Shown piece after piece: positions 17,350-25,922 of a DNA stretch of 64,000 nucleotides; position 1 is the first letter of the stretch, and each line of letters starts with the position of its first letter. Made by a program: the position numbers and the translations under genes. Under the pieces are notes generated by a model. That model saw only the letters and a program-made list of their open reading frames with translations. It was not told the origin of the DNA and made no database searches. Origin of the DNA: JAFGHJ01 sp964523975 (GTDB taxonomy: Bacteria > Hydrothermota > UBA3072); the NCBI GenBank assembly GCA_964523975.1, contig CAZGBM010000001.1, forward strand, positions 7,104-71,103, given 5' to 3'.

Positions 17350-17404
17350 TTGACATCATACAAATATCATATATAATATTAATACATAAACTGTATATAG
17401 GAGG
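17350..17404 (+). promoter_or_regulatory. Promoter and ribosome-binding site of the RHH/PIN operon
   Basis: TTGACA at 17350-17355 and TATAAT at 17372-17377 have a 16-base spacer. AGGAGG at 17399-17404 stands five bases before a TTG start. The stretch between is rich in ATAT/TATA inverted words that could serve as the operator for the RHH antitoxin. Confidence 0.75.
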
Positions 17405-17409
17405 CAAAA

Positions 17410-17649
17410 TTGAAGAGTCAGGCTGTAAATATTTCGTTTAAAAAGGATTTACTAAAGAAGATTGATGACATCGCTAAAGAAGAATCCCGTACCAGGTCTG
17501 AACTGGTACGTGAAGCGGCAAGAATTTACATTGAGAGAAAGGAGGAATGGAGTAAGATTTTTTCTTACGGGGATATTCTTACTCGAGAAAAGCAACTCTC
17601 CGAAGAAGACTTGAAGAAAGAAATAGAAACTTACAGAAAAGAGAAGTAA
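17410..17649 (+). CDS. Ribbon-helix-helix (CopG/RHH) antitoxin
   Basis: A 79-residue protein whose first 45 residues fit a ribbon-helix-helix DNA-binding domain: VNISFKKDLLKKIDDIAKEE as strand and helix, then SRTRSELVREAARIYIER as the second helix. The C-terminal tail is charged and likely wraps the toxin. The start is TTG 17410, selected because AGGAGG sits five bases upstream and no ATG fits. It is encoded one base upstream of a PIN toxin. Such antitoxins usually repress their own promoter, which here carries a consensus -35/-10 pair. Confidence 0.87.
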   Translation: MKSQAVNISFKKDLLKKIDDIAKEESRTRSELVREAARIYIERKEEWSKIFSYGDILTREKQLSEEDLKKEIETYRKEK

Positions 17650-17650
17650 T

Positions 17651-18055
17651 TTGTTCAAAGTTGTTTTTGACACCAATGTTTTAATTTCCGCCATTCTATT
17701 TGGTGGTTATCCCAGAAAATGTTTCGAGCTTGTAATTGAAGGGAAAATAGAATTATATATTTCCGAAGAAATCATAGGTGAATTTGAGGGAGTTTTAAAA
17801 CGAGAAAAATTTGGCGTCGCCAAAGAAAATTTGCATTATATAGTTTCTTCTCTTAATTCATTTGCAAATTTCGTAAAACCTGAAACAAAATTAAATATAG
17901 TAAAAAAAGACCCCGAAGACAATAAATTTGTTGAATGTGCAATAGCAGCAGAAGCTGATTTTATCATATCCGGAGATACTCATTTGCTCGAGCTTTCCAA
18001 AATTCGAAAAATAAAGATATTAAATCCAGCCGATTTTTTAAAGCATTATTTTTAA
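17651..18055 (+). CDS. PIN-domain toxin (VapC-like ribonuclease)
   Basis: A 134-residue single PIN domain of the 'putative toxin-antitoxin component, PIN family' type. Acidic metal ligands are visible: Asp7 in FDTNVL, a Glu in SEEIIGEFEGVL, Asp in KDPEDNKFVECA, and the SGDTHLLEL segment. It would cleave RNA when freed from its partner. The start is TTG at 17651, one base after the antitoxin stop; both genes of the pair use TTG, which keeps translation low. The catalytic set looks complete. The RNA target cannot be predicted from sequence. Confidence 0.88.
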   Translation: MFKVVFDTNVLISAILFGGYPRKCFELVIEGKIELYISEEIIGEFEGVLKREKFGVAKENLHYIVSSLNSFANFVKPETKLNIVKKDPEDNKFVECAIAAEADFIISGDTHLLELSKIRKIKILNPADFLKHYF

Positions 18056-18069
18056 CTAAAGTGATTTTA

Positions 18070-18346
18070 GATGTTAGGAAGTTAGGAGGCTAAAACAGAA
18101 AATAAAAGATTGGGCTTAGTTGAGCTTTGTGCTCTCTGTGCCTCCGCGGTTATGAGAATTTTTTTTATTAGTGTGTATCCGTGTTAATCCGTGGCTAACT
18201 CAGTGGTTTTGGGTTGGGTTTCGAATAACAAGAAAATCCTTTTTAATCTGCGTCTATCTGTGTACGATTCTTTTTAAATTTTGCATTTTTATTTGTCATT
18301 TTGCTTTTTGATATTTGATTTTTACTTTTAAGCGGCTTTGCCGCTT
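18070..18346. repeat. Repeat mosaic E5 ending in a perfect hairpin
   Basis: In order: GTTAGGAAGTTAGGAGGC (from 18073), GTGCTCTCTGTGCCTCCG (from 18129), ATCCGTGTTAATCCGTGG (from 18177), the linker GGGTTGGGTTT, ATCTGCGTCTATCTGTG (from 18245), an A' module (18276-18329) and the palindrome AAGCGGCTTTGCCGCTT (18330-18346). The hairpin overlaps the stop codon of the minus-strand gene that ends at 18345. It has no U-tract on that side, so it is not a typical terminator. Confidence 0.6.
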
Positions 18347-20693
18347 ATCTGCTCTCAACAAATCTCACAATTGATGCCGTAAAAATGAGTAATATGACAA
18401 ACATAAGAAGAGGGTAATATAAATAAATCCTTAAAGATAAACAGACGAGTAGAACTACAGTCACAATCGCAAGAAGTCCACCGGGTCTTAAAGCAAGTTT
18501 GAACCATTTCGATAACTTAACAAGCTCCTTCCATAGAGCCTCGAACAGAGGAATAAAAATCCGTCTCTTACGGATAAACACATAAATCAAAATCAAAACC
18601 AGTAGAATAACCAGAGCTTTTATTATTAAATCATTCACATAATTGAAGCCTAAAAATAAAGCTTCTTCTCTTTCTACAATCTTTTTCTCAAAAGAATACT
18701 TATTACCGGAAACCGGAATATTGACTCTGACGGACAGTACCCCGGCTTCTCCTGTAGCGAATACCTTTGCCGATTTATCGAGTATTGCTTGAGGCATTGA
18801 AGGTGCAAGAATTTCTTTTGTTGCCGAAATTCCTCTCATTTCTTCATCCTTAGCCTCCTCTTCAAAACCTTCTGTTTCCGTAGGCATAGCAGTCGGCATA
18901 ACAACAGGAATAATTTCTTCAATCTTCGGTTTGAGATTACCACTAAATTTCATATAAGTATAATCTACAGGCAAATATAGACTCCACTCGGCTTTGTTGA
19001 TTAGAATATCCGTAGTCGGGAAGCAATGCTTCTTCTTACCCAATAGATTAAAACCTCCCATTTTTTCGGTGTAAATAAGTTCGATATCAAAAGGCGTAAG
19101 ACTTCCATCCCCTCCCCTTTCCGAGCGGACAAGCGGAATCAGCACTTTACCATCATCATCTTTAGAAGCCTTTTCTCTTTTGCCGTTAACATAAACACTC
19201 CAGATACTCACGTCTTGCGGTAAACTTACCTTCAGGAACTGGTCCCACAGATTTTGCATCGTAAAGGTAACCTGATAAACCAGTTTGCCGTCTTCCGTAA
19301 GGAGGGTAATTCCCTTCGCCAAATCGATAAAAGAAGTAAGAGCCTCTTCTTTTTTGTATTTGGTAATACGAACAACCATACCAAAGGGATGTTTTACATA
19401 TCTGAAAGCGAAAAGAATCGGTCTGGCAGAAAGATTGCTGAGCTGGTAAGGAATCTTCTGAAAATCAATTCTTTCAAGGTTATTAAATTCCTGAACTTCA
19501 GCTCCGGCATCGCTTTTTACTTCTCCCGCCACATACCCAGATTCTCTCACTGCTCCCAGAACTTCAAACCCTTCGAAATCCGCAATTATCGTTTCTTCCG
19601 GCAATAATTTTTCCGATTTTACAGTCACCACCTTCGTTCCTTCAAACATATATTCGAAAGACACATCAAGAAGCTGCCTTCCTTTTTCCTCCCTGCTACT
19701 CCACCCCGATACCCCATCGCCGCTTACCTCGATAACCTGATAACCCTCAGGAACGATAAGCGAAAGCAAATTGATTTTATTCTGCATTACGTTCAACTCG
19801 ACCATCGTGGTAACGGTAATCGCGTCTGCCTCAATAGAAAGAAGATTGAAAACCTCAGAGTATATCCTGGCCGAACCTCTCACCACTTTCCCTTCCTCTT
19901 TCTTCCAGGAAATACTTACATAAGAAGCAGGAGAAAGATAGCTTCTTATGACGGTATGGCCTTTTGTCTCTACGGTTTTCACTTCCTGGGCATTCCCGAT
20001 ATTAACCTCAAGATAGGGCTTGGGGATATCAAGAGAAAGGTAAGTAATCGGTGTTTGTGGAATACTGAAATTCAAACCCGGACTCCCATTATCCGGCGAC
20101 GAATTAAGGGAAAACTTTATACCGACCGAATGCCGACCAACCTCACTGGTAGACAAATAATGCCACCCTCCCTCGGTTATTATAGAAGCAGGCTTTCCGT
20201 CAAGTTTAACTTCCGATATAGCAAGATTTTCCCCGAAAAGAGGAATCTTCAAATAAGATTTCTGATGTTTATCGAAAATCTCCAGGTCGAGGAAAACGGT
20301 AAAATTCGTACTCTGACTTCCCATAACACCATTGTACGACGCTCTCGTAATAATATAATCCGCGGGAGGCTTAAGCTCCCCTCCCACGGGAGCTATCATC
20401 CTATCCACGAGTTTTTTAAATTCCTCTCTCGTAAGTACCACTTCCCCACCCTCGACCCTGTACTCGGGCTGGTAAGTGGCTCCTGTCTGTTCCATCAGTT
20501 TAGCGAACTCATCCCAGGAAAGTTTTATCTCATCAACGTCAAGTTTCAAAAGAGAACGGAATTCATTCCAATCTATTGTTACTTTTGAATCCTTCGAATC
20601 ATCAGCACGAAGGGCGAACCCAAAAGAGGTGCATAACAGAATCAAAGATAAGCTAATTAAAAAAATATGATTTCCTGTTCTTTTCTTTGTCAT
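18345..20693 (-). CDS. Exported, C-terminally membrane-anchored protein of unknown function (paralogue 1)
   Basis: I do not recognise a named family. The 782 residues start with a signal sequence (LISLSLILLCTSFGFA). Three short WxEF repeats follow: TIDWNEFRSLL, KLSWDEFAKLM and VLTREEFKKLV. The body is beta-rich with motifs such as YIITRASYNGVMGSQS and GFEVLGAVRESGYV. Near the C-terminus are one and then two further membrane segments separated by a basic loop (IRKRRI). Its 831-residue neighbour upstream is a clear paralogue with matching motifs throughout, 10 bases away. The pair is probably a recent-to-middle-aged tandem duplication forming a periplasmic complex at the inner membrane. Function unknown. 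Confidence 0.85.
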   Translation of the reverse strand: MTKKRTGNHIFLISLSLILLCTSFGFALRADDSKDSKVTIDWNEFRSLLKLDVDEIKLSWDEFAKLMEQTGATYQPEYRVEGGEVVLTREEFKKLVDRMIAPVGGELKPPADYIITRASYNGVMGSQSTNFTVFLDLEIFDKHQKSYLKIPLFGENLAISEVKLDGKPASIITEGGWHYLSTSEVGRHSVGIKFSLNSSPDNGSPGLNFSIPQTPITYLSLDIPKPYLEVNIGNAQEVKTVETKGHTVIRSYLSPASYVSISWKKEEGKVVRGSARIYSEVFNLLSIEADAITVTTMVELNVMQNKINLLSLIVPEGYQVIEVSGDGVSGWSSREEKGRQLLDVSFEYMFEGTKVVTVKSEKLLPEETIIADFEGFEVLGAVRESGYVAGEVKSDAGAEVQEFNNLERIDFQKIPYQLSNLSARPILFAFRYVKHPFGMVVRITKYKKEEALTSFIDLAKGITLLTEDGKLVYQVTFTMQNLWDQFLKVSLPQDVSIWSVYVNGKREKASKDDDGKVLIPLVRSERGGDGSLTPFDIELIYTEKMGGFNLLGKKKHCFPTTDILINKAEWSLYLPVDYTYMKFSGNLKPKIEEIIPVVMPTAMPTETEGFEEEAKDEEMRGISATKEILAPSMPQAILDKSAKVFATGEAGVLSVRVNIPVSGNKYSFEKKIVEREEALFLGFNYVNDLIIKALVILLVLILIYVFIRKRRIFIPLFEALWKELVKLSKWFKLALRPGGLLAIVTVVLLVCLSLRIYLYYPLLMFVILLIFTASIVRFVESR

Positions 20694-20703
20694 TTTGATG
20701 CTC

Positions 20704-23199
20704 CTATTTCGCCCTTGGGTTTTTTGTTTTTTTTGTTTTCTTCTTTCTCCTGGCTGGAGATTTAACCTTCCGTGCGGGTATCAAGTCGGGTCTTATCCAG
20801 GCAATCAAAAAGACGAGAACAAAAATAACAAAAAGAAATTTCGAAAGGAAGAAGAAAATGAATGCCCCCAGAACGAGGAGACTCTTTATGCCGGCAGGAG
20901 TCTTTAATCTCATCCAGAAGTCTTTATTGGAATAAAGACGATTTTTAAATTCAAGAAAGAGGACTCTTATTTTAATTCTAAGACGATAAATAAGGTAAAG
21001 AACGATAAGAACTATAAGAATCTTGATTAAAGAATAAATCCATCCTCTGGTATATTGAAAAGTCAAGAACAACTGTTCATCTTCTATCACGGTTTTCGCA
21101 AAACGGTAAAGTTGTCCCGAGGTAGGAACTTCAATCTTAAAGAGAGCTACACTGGTTACTCCGCTTTCCCTGTCTCTTTTTAGATTTTCCGCAAAGCCGA
21201 TTTCCTGCCTGACCTGGTTCAAGAAATCAGCCTGCTCATTAGCCGAACTCAACCTGAAATTGCTCTTTAACTTACTCTGTGTTTGTTGTATTTTTTTATC
21301 TTCGATTTGCTTCGGCTCTTCCCAACTTTGAAGAGCTTGTTCGTATCCGCGAACCTCCTCATAGGTAAAAACTCTGCTTCCTCCGAACAAAGGACGAATC
21401 CCGGTGGCGATGTCTTCTTTTTCGACATTTCCTCCGAAATGGACGTAACGATATTCTAATGGCAGGTAACAGGACCATAGCATCTTACTTATCACTACAT
21501 CAGCCTTGGGAAACAATATAGTTTTCGAGCCGACAAGCGGCAATGAATTTTCCTTGTAATAAAAGAGAAATTCGACATCAAAGGATTCTATACTTTCACC
21601 CGATAAGCCTGAACGGACAAGAGGTATCATAAATTTTCCTTCGTTGTTTTTGGAAGGAATTTCTCTTTTGCCATCAACATAAAGACTCCATATCTCAGCA
21701 TCGGCGGGCAAGCTCAACTCCAGAAATTGCTTACCGGTATTACGCATAGTGTAAATAACCCTGCTTATAACCTTACCTTCCGGAAGTAAAACCGACATAA
21801 CACTGGCATTATCAATAACGGTATTGACCATTGGAAGTTCTTCGTGCTTCGTAACTTTCAAAGTCAGCGAGAACGGATGTCTTAAATATCGCAGTCCCAG
21901 GATTAAAGGCCTCGTGGACATATTCACCAGATCTAAAGGCAATTCCTGTATATCAACAACATCGATGTCTTTATTCCCGACAATCTCTGCTTCAGCCGCA
22001 CTTTTCTTTTCGATTCCGACAAAACCGGTTTCCCTGACGGACCCGAGAACTTCAAAACCATTGAAGTCTATCTCGTTACTCTTTTCCGTAAAGATCTTTT
22101 CAACTACTACAGTAAATACTACTGTACCTTCTTTTTCTCCTCCGAAAGGAACGGTTAAAACTTCTTTACCTTCAACTTCTTCCGTACTCCAGTCTCTTAT
22201 TTCTTCGTAGTTTTGTCCCCTAACATATAAAACGCTATAGCCACGAGGAACAGATACTTTAATACCGGAAATCGAATTTTGCAGGACATCAAGTTTGAAT
22301 CTTGCAGTAACCTGCAAAGCATTGTCCAGAACGGAAAGCAAATTCATAACCTCCGTATAAATTTTTGCGGGAACTTTCTTCTTCTCTTTCACGATAGTCC
22401 GGTGAACCTTTAAGGAAATATAAGAGGTTGTTGAAAGAACCGACCTGACACTTATATAGCCACCCCTGTTCAAAACGGTAATATATTTAGCCTCCGGTAT
22501 CTCAACTTTGGCGTCAGGCACGGGAATATCAATATTAAATAACGTAATTGCGGTTTGTGGAATAGTAATACTCAAAACATCAGGACCTTTATCAAGTTCA
22601 GTTTTGACGGAGAATGAGAGCGTTACCTTATGCCGACCCAGTTTATCTGTTGCAAGGACATACCAGCCGTTTTCAGCCATCACTAAAGCAGGGTTACCAT
22701 CTAACTCGATATTTCTGAGCGCTACTCCCTGCGGTATAAGCTTAATCTTCGGATAATCTGTTCTACCTGTTTTGAATATTTCCAGGTCAAATGTGACGTT
22801 GAATGTGGTACTATTCTGCTCCATAACACCGTTATATTCAGCTCTGGTTATAATATAATCACCTGGAGGAATAACCGGAGAAATATCCGGCTTCTTCATT
22901 TTATCAAGCAATTCTTTAAACTGCTCCCTGCTCAAAACCACCATACCATTTTGTATACTGTATTCTATCTTGACCTCACTGCCGGTCTGTGCCAAAAGTT
23001 TTTTAAACTCATCCCAGGAAAGCTTAATCTCGTCTGCGTCAATCTTTAAAAGTTCTTTGAATTCTTCCCAGCTTATTCTTACTTCGCTCGATTCTTTCTT
23101 GGGTTCAGCTTCCTCAGCATAAAGAGGTAACGCCGATAAGAGAGAAAAAAACAACAGAAAAACAGATGCAACATTTGTTAAACTCCTGAACTTTATCAT
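20704..23199 (-). CDS. Exported, C-terminally membrane-anchored protein of unknown function (paralogue 2)
   Basis: An 831-residue relative of the gene that follows it. It has a signal sequence (VASVFLLFFSLLSALPLYA) and WxEF-type repeats RISWEEFKELL, KLSWDEFKKLL and VLSREQFKELL. The same landmarks recur in the same order as in its paralogue: YIITRAEYNGVMEQNS, IPQTAITLFNIDIP, GFEVLGSVRETGFV, LRYLRHPFSLTLKVTKHE and IWSLYVDGKREIPSKN. C-terminal membrane segments are followed by a very basic tail (ARRKKKTKKTKNPRAK). An AAGGAGGAG site lies before ATG 23199. The repeated SWDEF helices might be a peptide-binding or oligomerisation element. I cannot assign a function. Confidence 0.86.
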   Translation of the reverse strand: MIKFRSLTNVASVFLLFFSLLSALPLYAEEAEPKKESSEVRISWEEFKELLKIDADEIKLSWDEFKKLLAQTGSEVKIEYSIQNGMVVLSREQFKELLDKMKKPDISPVIPPGDYIITRAEYNGVMEQNSTTFNVTFDLEIFKTGRTDYPKIKLIPQGVALRNIELDGNPALVMAENGWYVLATDKLGRHKVTLSFSVKTELDKGPDVLSITIPQTAITLFNIDIPVPDAKVEIPEAKYITVLNRGGYISVRSVLSTTSYISLKVHRTIVKEKKKVPAKIYTEVMNLLSVLDNALQVTARFKLDVLQNSISGIKVSVPRGYSVLYVRGQNYEEIRDWSTEEVEGKEVLTVPFGGEKEGTVVFTVVVEKIFTEKSNEIDFNGFEVLGSVRETGFVGIEKKSAAEAEIVGNKDIDVVDIQELPLDLVNMSTRPLILGLRYLRHPFSLTLKVTKHEELPMVNTVIDNASVMSVLLPEGKVISRVIYTMRNTGKQFLELSLPADAEIWSLYVDGKREIPSKNNEGKFMIPLVRSGLSGESIESFDVEFLFYYKENSLPLVGSKTILFPKADVVISKMLWSCYLPLEYRYVHFGGNVEKEDIATGIRPLFGGSRVFTYEEVRGYEQALQSWEEPKQIEDKKIQQTQSKLKSNFRLSSANEQADFLNQVRQEIGFAENLKRDRESGVTSVALFKIEVPTSGQLYRFAKTVIEDEQLFLTFQYTRGWIYSLIKILIVLIVLYLIYRLRIKIRVLFLEFKNRLYSNKDFWMRLKTPAGIKSLLVLGAFIFFFLSKFLFVIFVLVFLIAWIRPDLIPARKVKSPARRKKKTKKTKNPRAK

Positions 23200-23279
23200 T
23201 TACTCCTCCTTTATATTAATATTTATAAAAATATTAGACAGGACTCCTCCCCATTCGTTCCATAAAAAATTAAGTTTTC

Positions 23280-23640
23280 CCACTTTTCTTTTAAAGTATA
23301 GAGATTTTAGCACGTTATGTCAAGAAGTTAAAAGTCGCCCCCCCGCTTACCGCTTACGGCTAACAGCAGGAAAAAAATCACATGTAGGAAATGTAGGGAT
23401 TTTATTTTTTGTTTTTAAGCAACACAATAAATCTTTTTTTAATCCGTGTTTATCTGTGTTCATCCGTGGCTATTTCCTTTTTATCTATTCGTGCTATTCG
23501 CCTACCTCATAAGGAAGAATGACTGTATCGGGGTGTGTTAAACATAGCTCTTTGCCTTTAGACTTTGGCTCTTGGCCGAAAAAATAAATAAAAAATTTAG
23601 TGTATTTTGTTTGTTTAAAGCAAAAACCACAAATCTTTAG
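23280..23640. repeat. Repeat-bearing gap upstream of the duplicated membrane genes
   Basis: The gap runs about 600 bases between divergent functions and holds no intact gene. CCGCTTACCGCTTACGGCTA (23343-23362) is a period-8 word repeat. TCACATGTAGGAAATGTAGG lies near 23379, and ATCCGTGTTTATCTGTGTTCATCCGTGG spans about 23441-23469 as three imperfect words. A 49-base module at 23487-23535 recurs with six mismatches at 55351-55399. A word repeat of AGCTAAAGGCAAAAAGCTAAAAGC lies at 23769-23793. Confidence 0.55.
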
Positions 23641-23655
23641 AAAAACAACAGAATT

Positions 23656-23766
23656 TTAAAAATAATCATCTATCTTCTCCTCGGAATGACCAAAAACACT
23701 CTTAATGCCCCTCATTGAGCCAGCAGCAAGGTACATAAGTTCATCTATAAAATAATTGTTATTTCT
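23656..23766 (-). pseudogene. Possible remnant of a coding sequence (about 36 codons)
   Basis: On the minus strand a short open frame ending in TAA reads NNYFIDELMYLAAGSM then RGIKSVFGHSEEKIDDYF. It has protein-like composition with a plausible amphipathic helix, unlike the surrounding repeat DNA. There is no ribosome-binding site, and upstream it runs into an AGCTTTTAGC word repeat. It could be the 3' end of a gene destroyed by repeat insertion, or chance. I do not recognise the family. Confidence 0.25.
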
Positions 23767-23800
23767 AAAAGCTAAAGGCAAAAAGCTAAAAGCTATTTAA

Positions 23801-24865
23801 TTACGAAAGTTTTTTCTTGAAAGCCGATATACTTAAAAACAAAAAAGTAAAGCCAAAGCAAAAGAGGATAACAGTCTCTCTCCACAGAATTTTTAAACCC
23901 ACTCCTTTTAAAAATATACTTCTTAGAATTATTATATAGTACTTAACAGGTACGATATAAGTCAATTTTTGTATTACGGGCGGCATGTTTTCTATAGGAA
24001 ACATAAATCCCGACAGCATAATGTTTGGAAGCATTACCATAAATGCCGTCATAACAGCCTGCTGCTGAGTTTTTGAGGTTATAGATATAAAAATTCCAAG
24101 CGAAATCGTGGTAAGTATAAAAGGGAATGTCGTAAATACAAGAAATCCGAAATTTCCTTTAAAAGGCGTTTTAAAAATAAAAATACCCGCTGCAACCACC
24201 AAAAAAAGGTCAAATAAACCTATTATCATAAAAGGTAGTAGCTTACCCAGTATTACCTCCGAAGACGAAAGAGGTGTAACAAATATATGTTCAATAGTAC
24301 CGATTTCTTTCTCTTTTACCAATATGGCCGACGCAAGTACCATGGTAATTATAAGTAGTACCAGTCCCGTAACGCCGGGAACCATAAAATTAACCGTCTT
24401 TAATTCAGGATTAAAAAGGACTTTGAATACCGGAACAATTACCGGAGTTTCTATCGAAGTATTACGCTTTTCGGCAAGTATCTTTTCGAAATATCCTTCA
24501 ATCAATGCGGCGGTGTTATTATCGGAACCATCAATCACGATATTAGTTTGATTTTTGCCTAATATAAGCCCCGCCTTCACTCTACCACGCAAAATCGCAT
24601 TTTCGACTTCGTACATGCTGTGAACATTTTCTTTTATTACAAAATAATTGCTGGACACAAGAGAAAGCAATATTTCATTTGAGTAACTGTCTTGCTTCTC
24701 TTTCATAATTGCTATAGGGATTTCTTTTATGTCAAGACTGACCGCATAGCCGAAGAGGAAAAGCTGAATCACCGGAGCAAAAATTACCAGTGGAAACAAT
24801 CTCCTGTCTCTCCTTATTTGAATAAACTCTTTTTTTAACATCGCAATCAGGTGAATTCTTTTCAT
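23801..24865 (-). CDS. ABC-2 type permease, subunit 2 of an efflux system
   Basis: A 354-residue permease of the YbhS/YbhR (ABC2_membrane_3) type. One N-terminal membrane helix (LFPLVIFAPVIQLFLFGYAVSLD) is followed by a periplasmic domain (about residues 45-165) and five membrane helices, with the signature VKEKEIGTIEHIFVTPLSSSE that contacts the ATPase and the loop SGFMFPIENMPPVIQ. It is last of four genes, one base after its paralogue. Two non-identical permeases of this class are expected to pair as a heterodimer. Substrate is probably a hydrophobic drug or lipid, but this cannot be read from sequence. Confidence 0.9.
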   Translation of the reverse strand: MKRIHLIAMLKKEFIQIRRDRRLFPLVIFAPVIQLFLFGYAVSLDIKEIPIAIMKEKQDSYSNEILLSLVSSNYFVIKENVHSMYEVENAILRGRVKAGLILGKNQTNIVIDGSDNNTAALIEGYFEKILAEKRNTSIETPVIVPVFKVLFNPELKTVNFMVPGVTGLVLLIITMVLASAILVKEKEIGTIEHIFVTPLSSSEVILGKLLPFMIIGLFDLFLVVAAGIFIFKTPFKGNFGFLVFTTFPFILTTISLGIFISITSKTQQQAVMTAFMVMLPNIMLSGFMFPIENMPPVIQKLTYIVPVKYYIIILRSIFLKGVGLKILWRETVILFCFGFTFLFLSISAFKKKLS

Positions 24866-24866
24866 C

Positions 24867-25922
24867 TTAGCCTATTTTCTTTCTTGCTCCTTTTATTGAA
24901 ATTAAAATATAAACCAATCCCAGAGCAAAGAGACTCAGAGAATCTTGGGGGAAAAATGAAGTTCCCTTTAAAAATATACCCCTTACAATTTTCAGAAAAT
25001 GTGTCGCCGGTATTAAAGCAGATATCGGTTGTAACCATGAAGGCATATTTTCAACAGGAAATATAAAACCCGATAAAATAATCGAAGGAAGCATAGTAGA
25101 AATAAACGATGTGGTAAGTGCAGTAAGTTCCGTTTTCGCATAAGATGAAATCATTGCACCAAGAGATAGTGTAGGAAAAAGAAAAAGCATAGAATAGAAA
25201 GAAAGACTGAGGAGACTACCTTCAAACGGAATCTTAAATACAAAAAAAGAAAAACCGGTTATAATAAATACATTGATAAAAGCAATTGTTCCGTACGGTA
25301 TTATTTTTCCCAGTATTATTATATACGCTCTCACGGGAGTTGTACTCAACATTTCGAAATTTCCTCTTTCTTTTTCACCAACTATCGAACGAGTTGTTAG
25401 GATAACACCCAACATTGTCATAAGTACGACAATCAAACCGGGGATAACGAAATTTCTGCTTTTAAGTTCGGGATTATAAAGAAATCGAACATTGTTTTCA
25501 GATTCTATAAAAAACCTCTGTACTGTTTGCTGGACTTTTTTCGCCAGGTTGGCATCGCTTCCGTCTACCAAAATCTGCACTTCGGAAAAACCTTTAATGT
25601 ATCTATTTTTTGAGAAATCATATGGAAAAACAAAGCCACATTTAATCTTACCCGCGGAGAGAGCCTCATACATTTCTCCGGTAGATTCGAAGTTGACTGT
25701 TCTGAAATAATCGGATGCCGAAAGAGACAATAAGACCTCTTCTACATAAACAGATTTATCGAACGAAACTATACCTGTTGGGATTTTTTTGAGGTCAAAA
25801 GATATTGCGTACCCATATAAAATTGTCATAAATAATGGTAAAACGAAAGCAATTATTAGTGAACGACCGTCTCTTTTTAAGTGAACCGTCTCCTTCCAGA
25901 TTATTATTCGGAGATTACGCAT
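24867..25922 (-). CDS. ABC-2 type permease, subunit 1 of an efflux system
   Basis: A 351-residue permease paralogous to the next gene, with the same layout: the N-terminal helix LIIAFVLPLFMTILYGYAISFD, a periplasmic domain, then five helices with VGEKERGNFEMLSTTPV and SGFIFPVENMPSWLQ. It overlaps the ATPase gene by 8 bases. Together with the HlyD-like lipoprotein and the ATPase this matches the YbhGFSR arrangement of Gram-negative bacteria, in which the adaptor reaches an outer-membrane channel. No TolC homologue is encoded in the operon. Confidence 0.9.
   Translation of the reverse strand: MRNLRIIIWKETVHLKRDGRSLIIAFVLPLFMTILYGYAISFDLKKIPTGIVSFDKSVYVEEVLLSLSASDYFRTVNFESTGEMYEALSAGKIKCGFVFPYDFSKNRYIKGFSEVQILVDGSDANLAKKVQQTVQRFFIESENNVRFLYNPELKSRNFVIPGLIVVLMTMLGVILTTRSIVGEKERGNFEMLSTTPVRAYIIILGKIIPYGTIAFINVFIITGFSFFVFKIPFEGSLLSLSFYSMLFLFPTLSLGAMISSYAKTELTALTTSFISTMLPSIILSGFIFPVENMPSWLQPISALIPATHFLKIVRGIFLKGTSFFPQDSLSLFALGLVYILISIKGARKKIG

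Noticed and set aside
18330..18346. Hairpin as intrinsic terminator of the gene ending at 18345
   Set aside because: The palindrome overlaps the stop codon and is not followed by a U-tract in the right orientation. It also occurs attached to A' modules without a gene.
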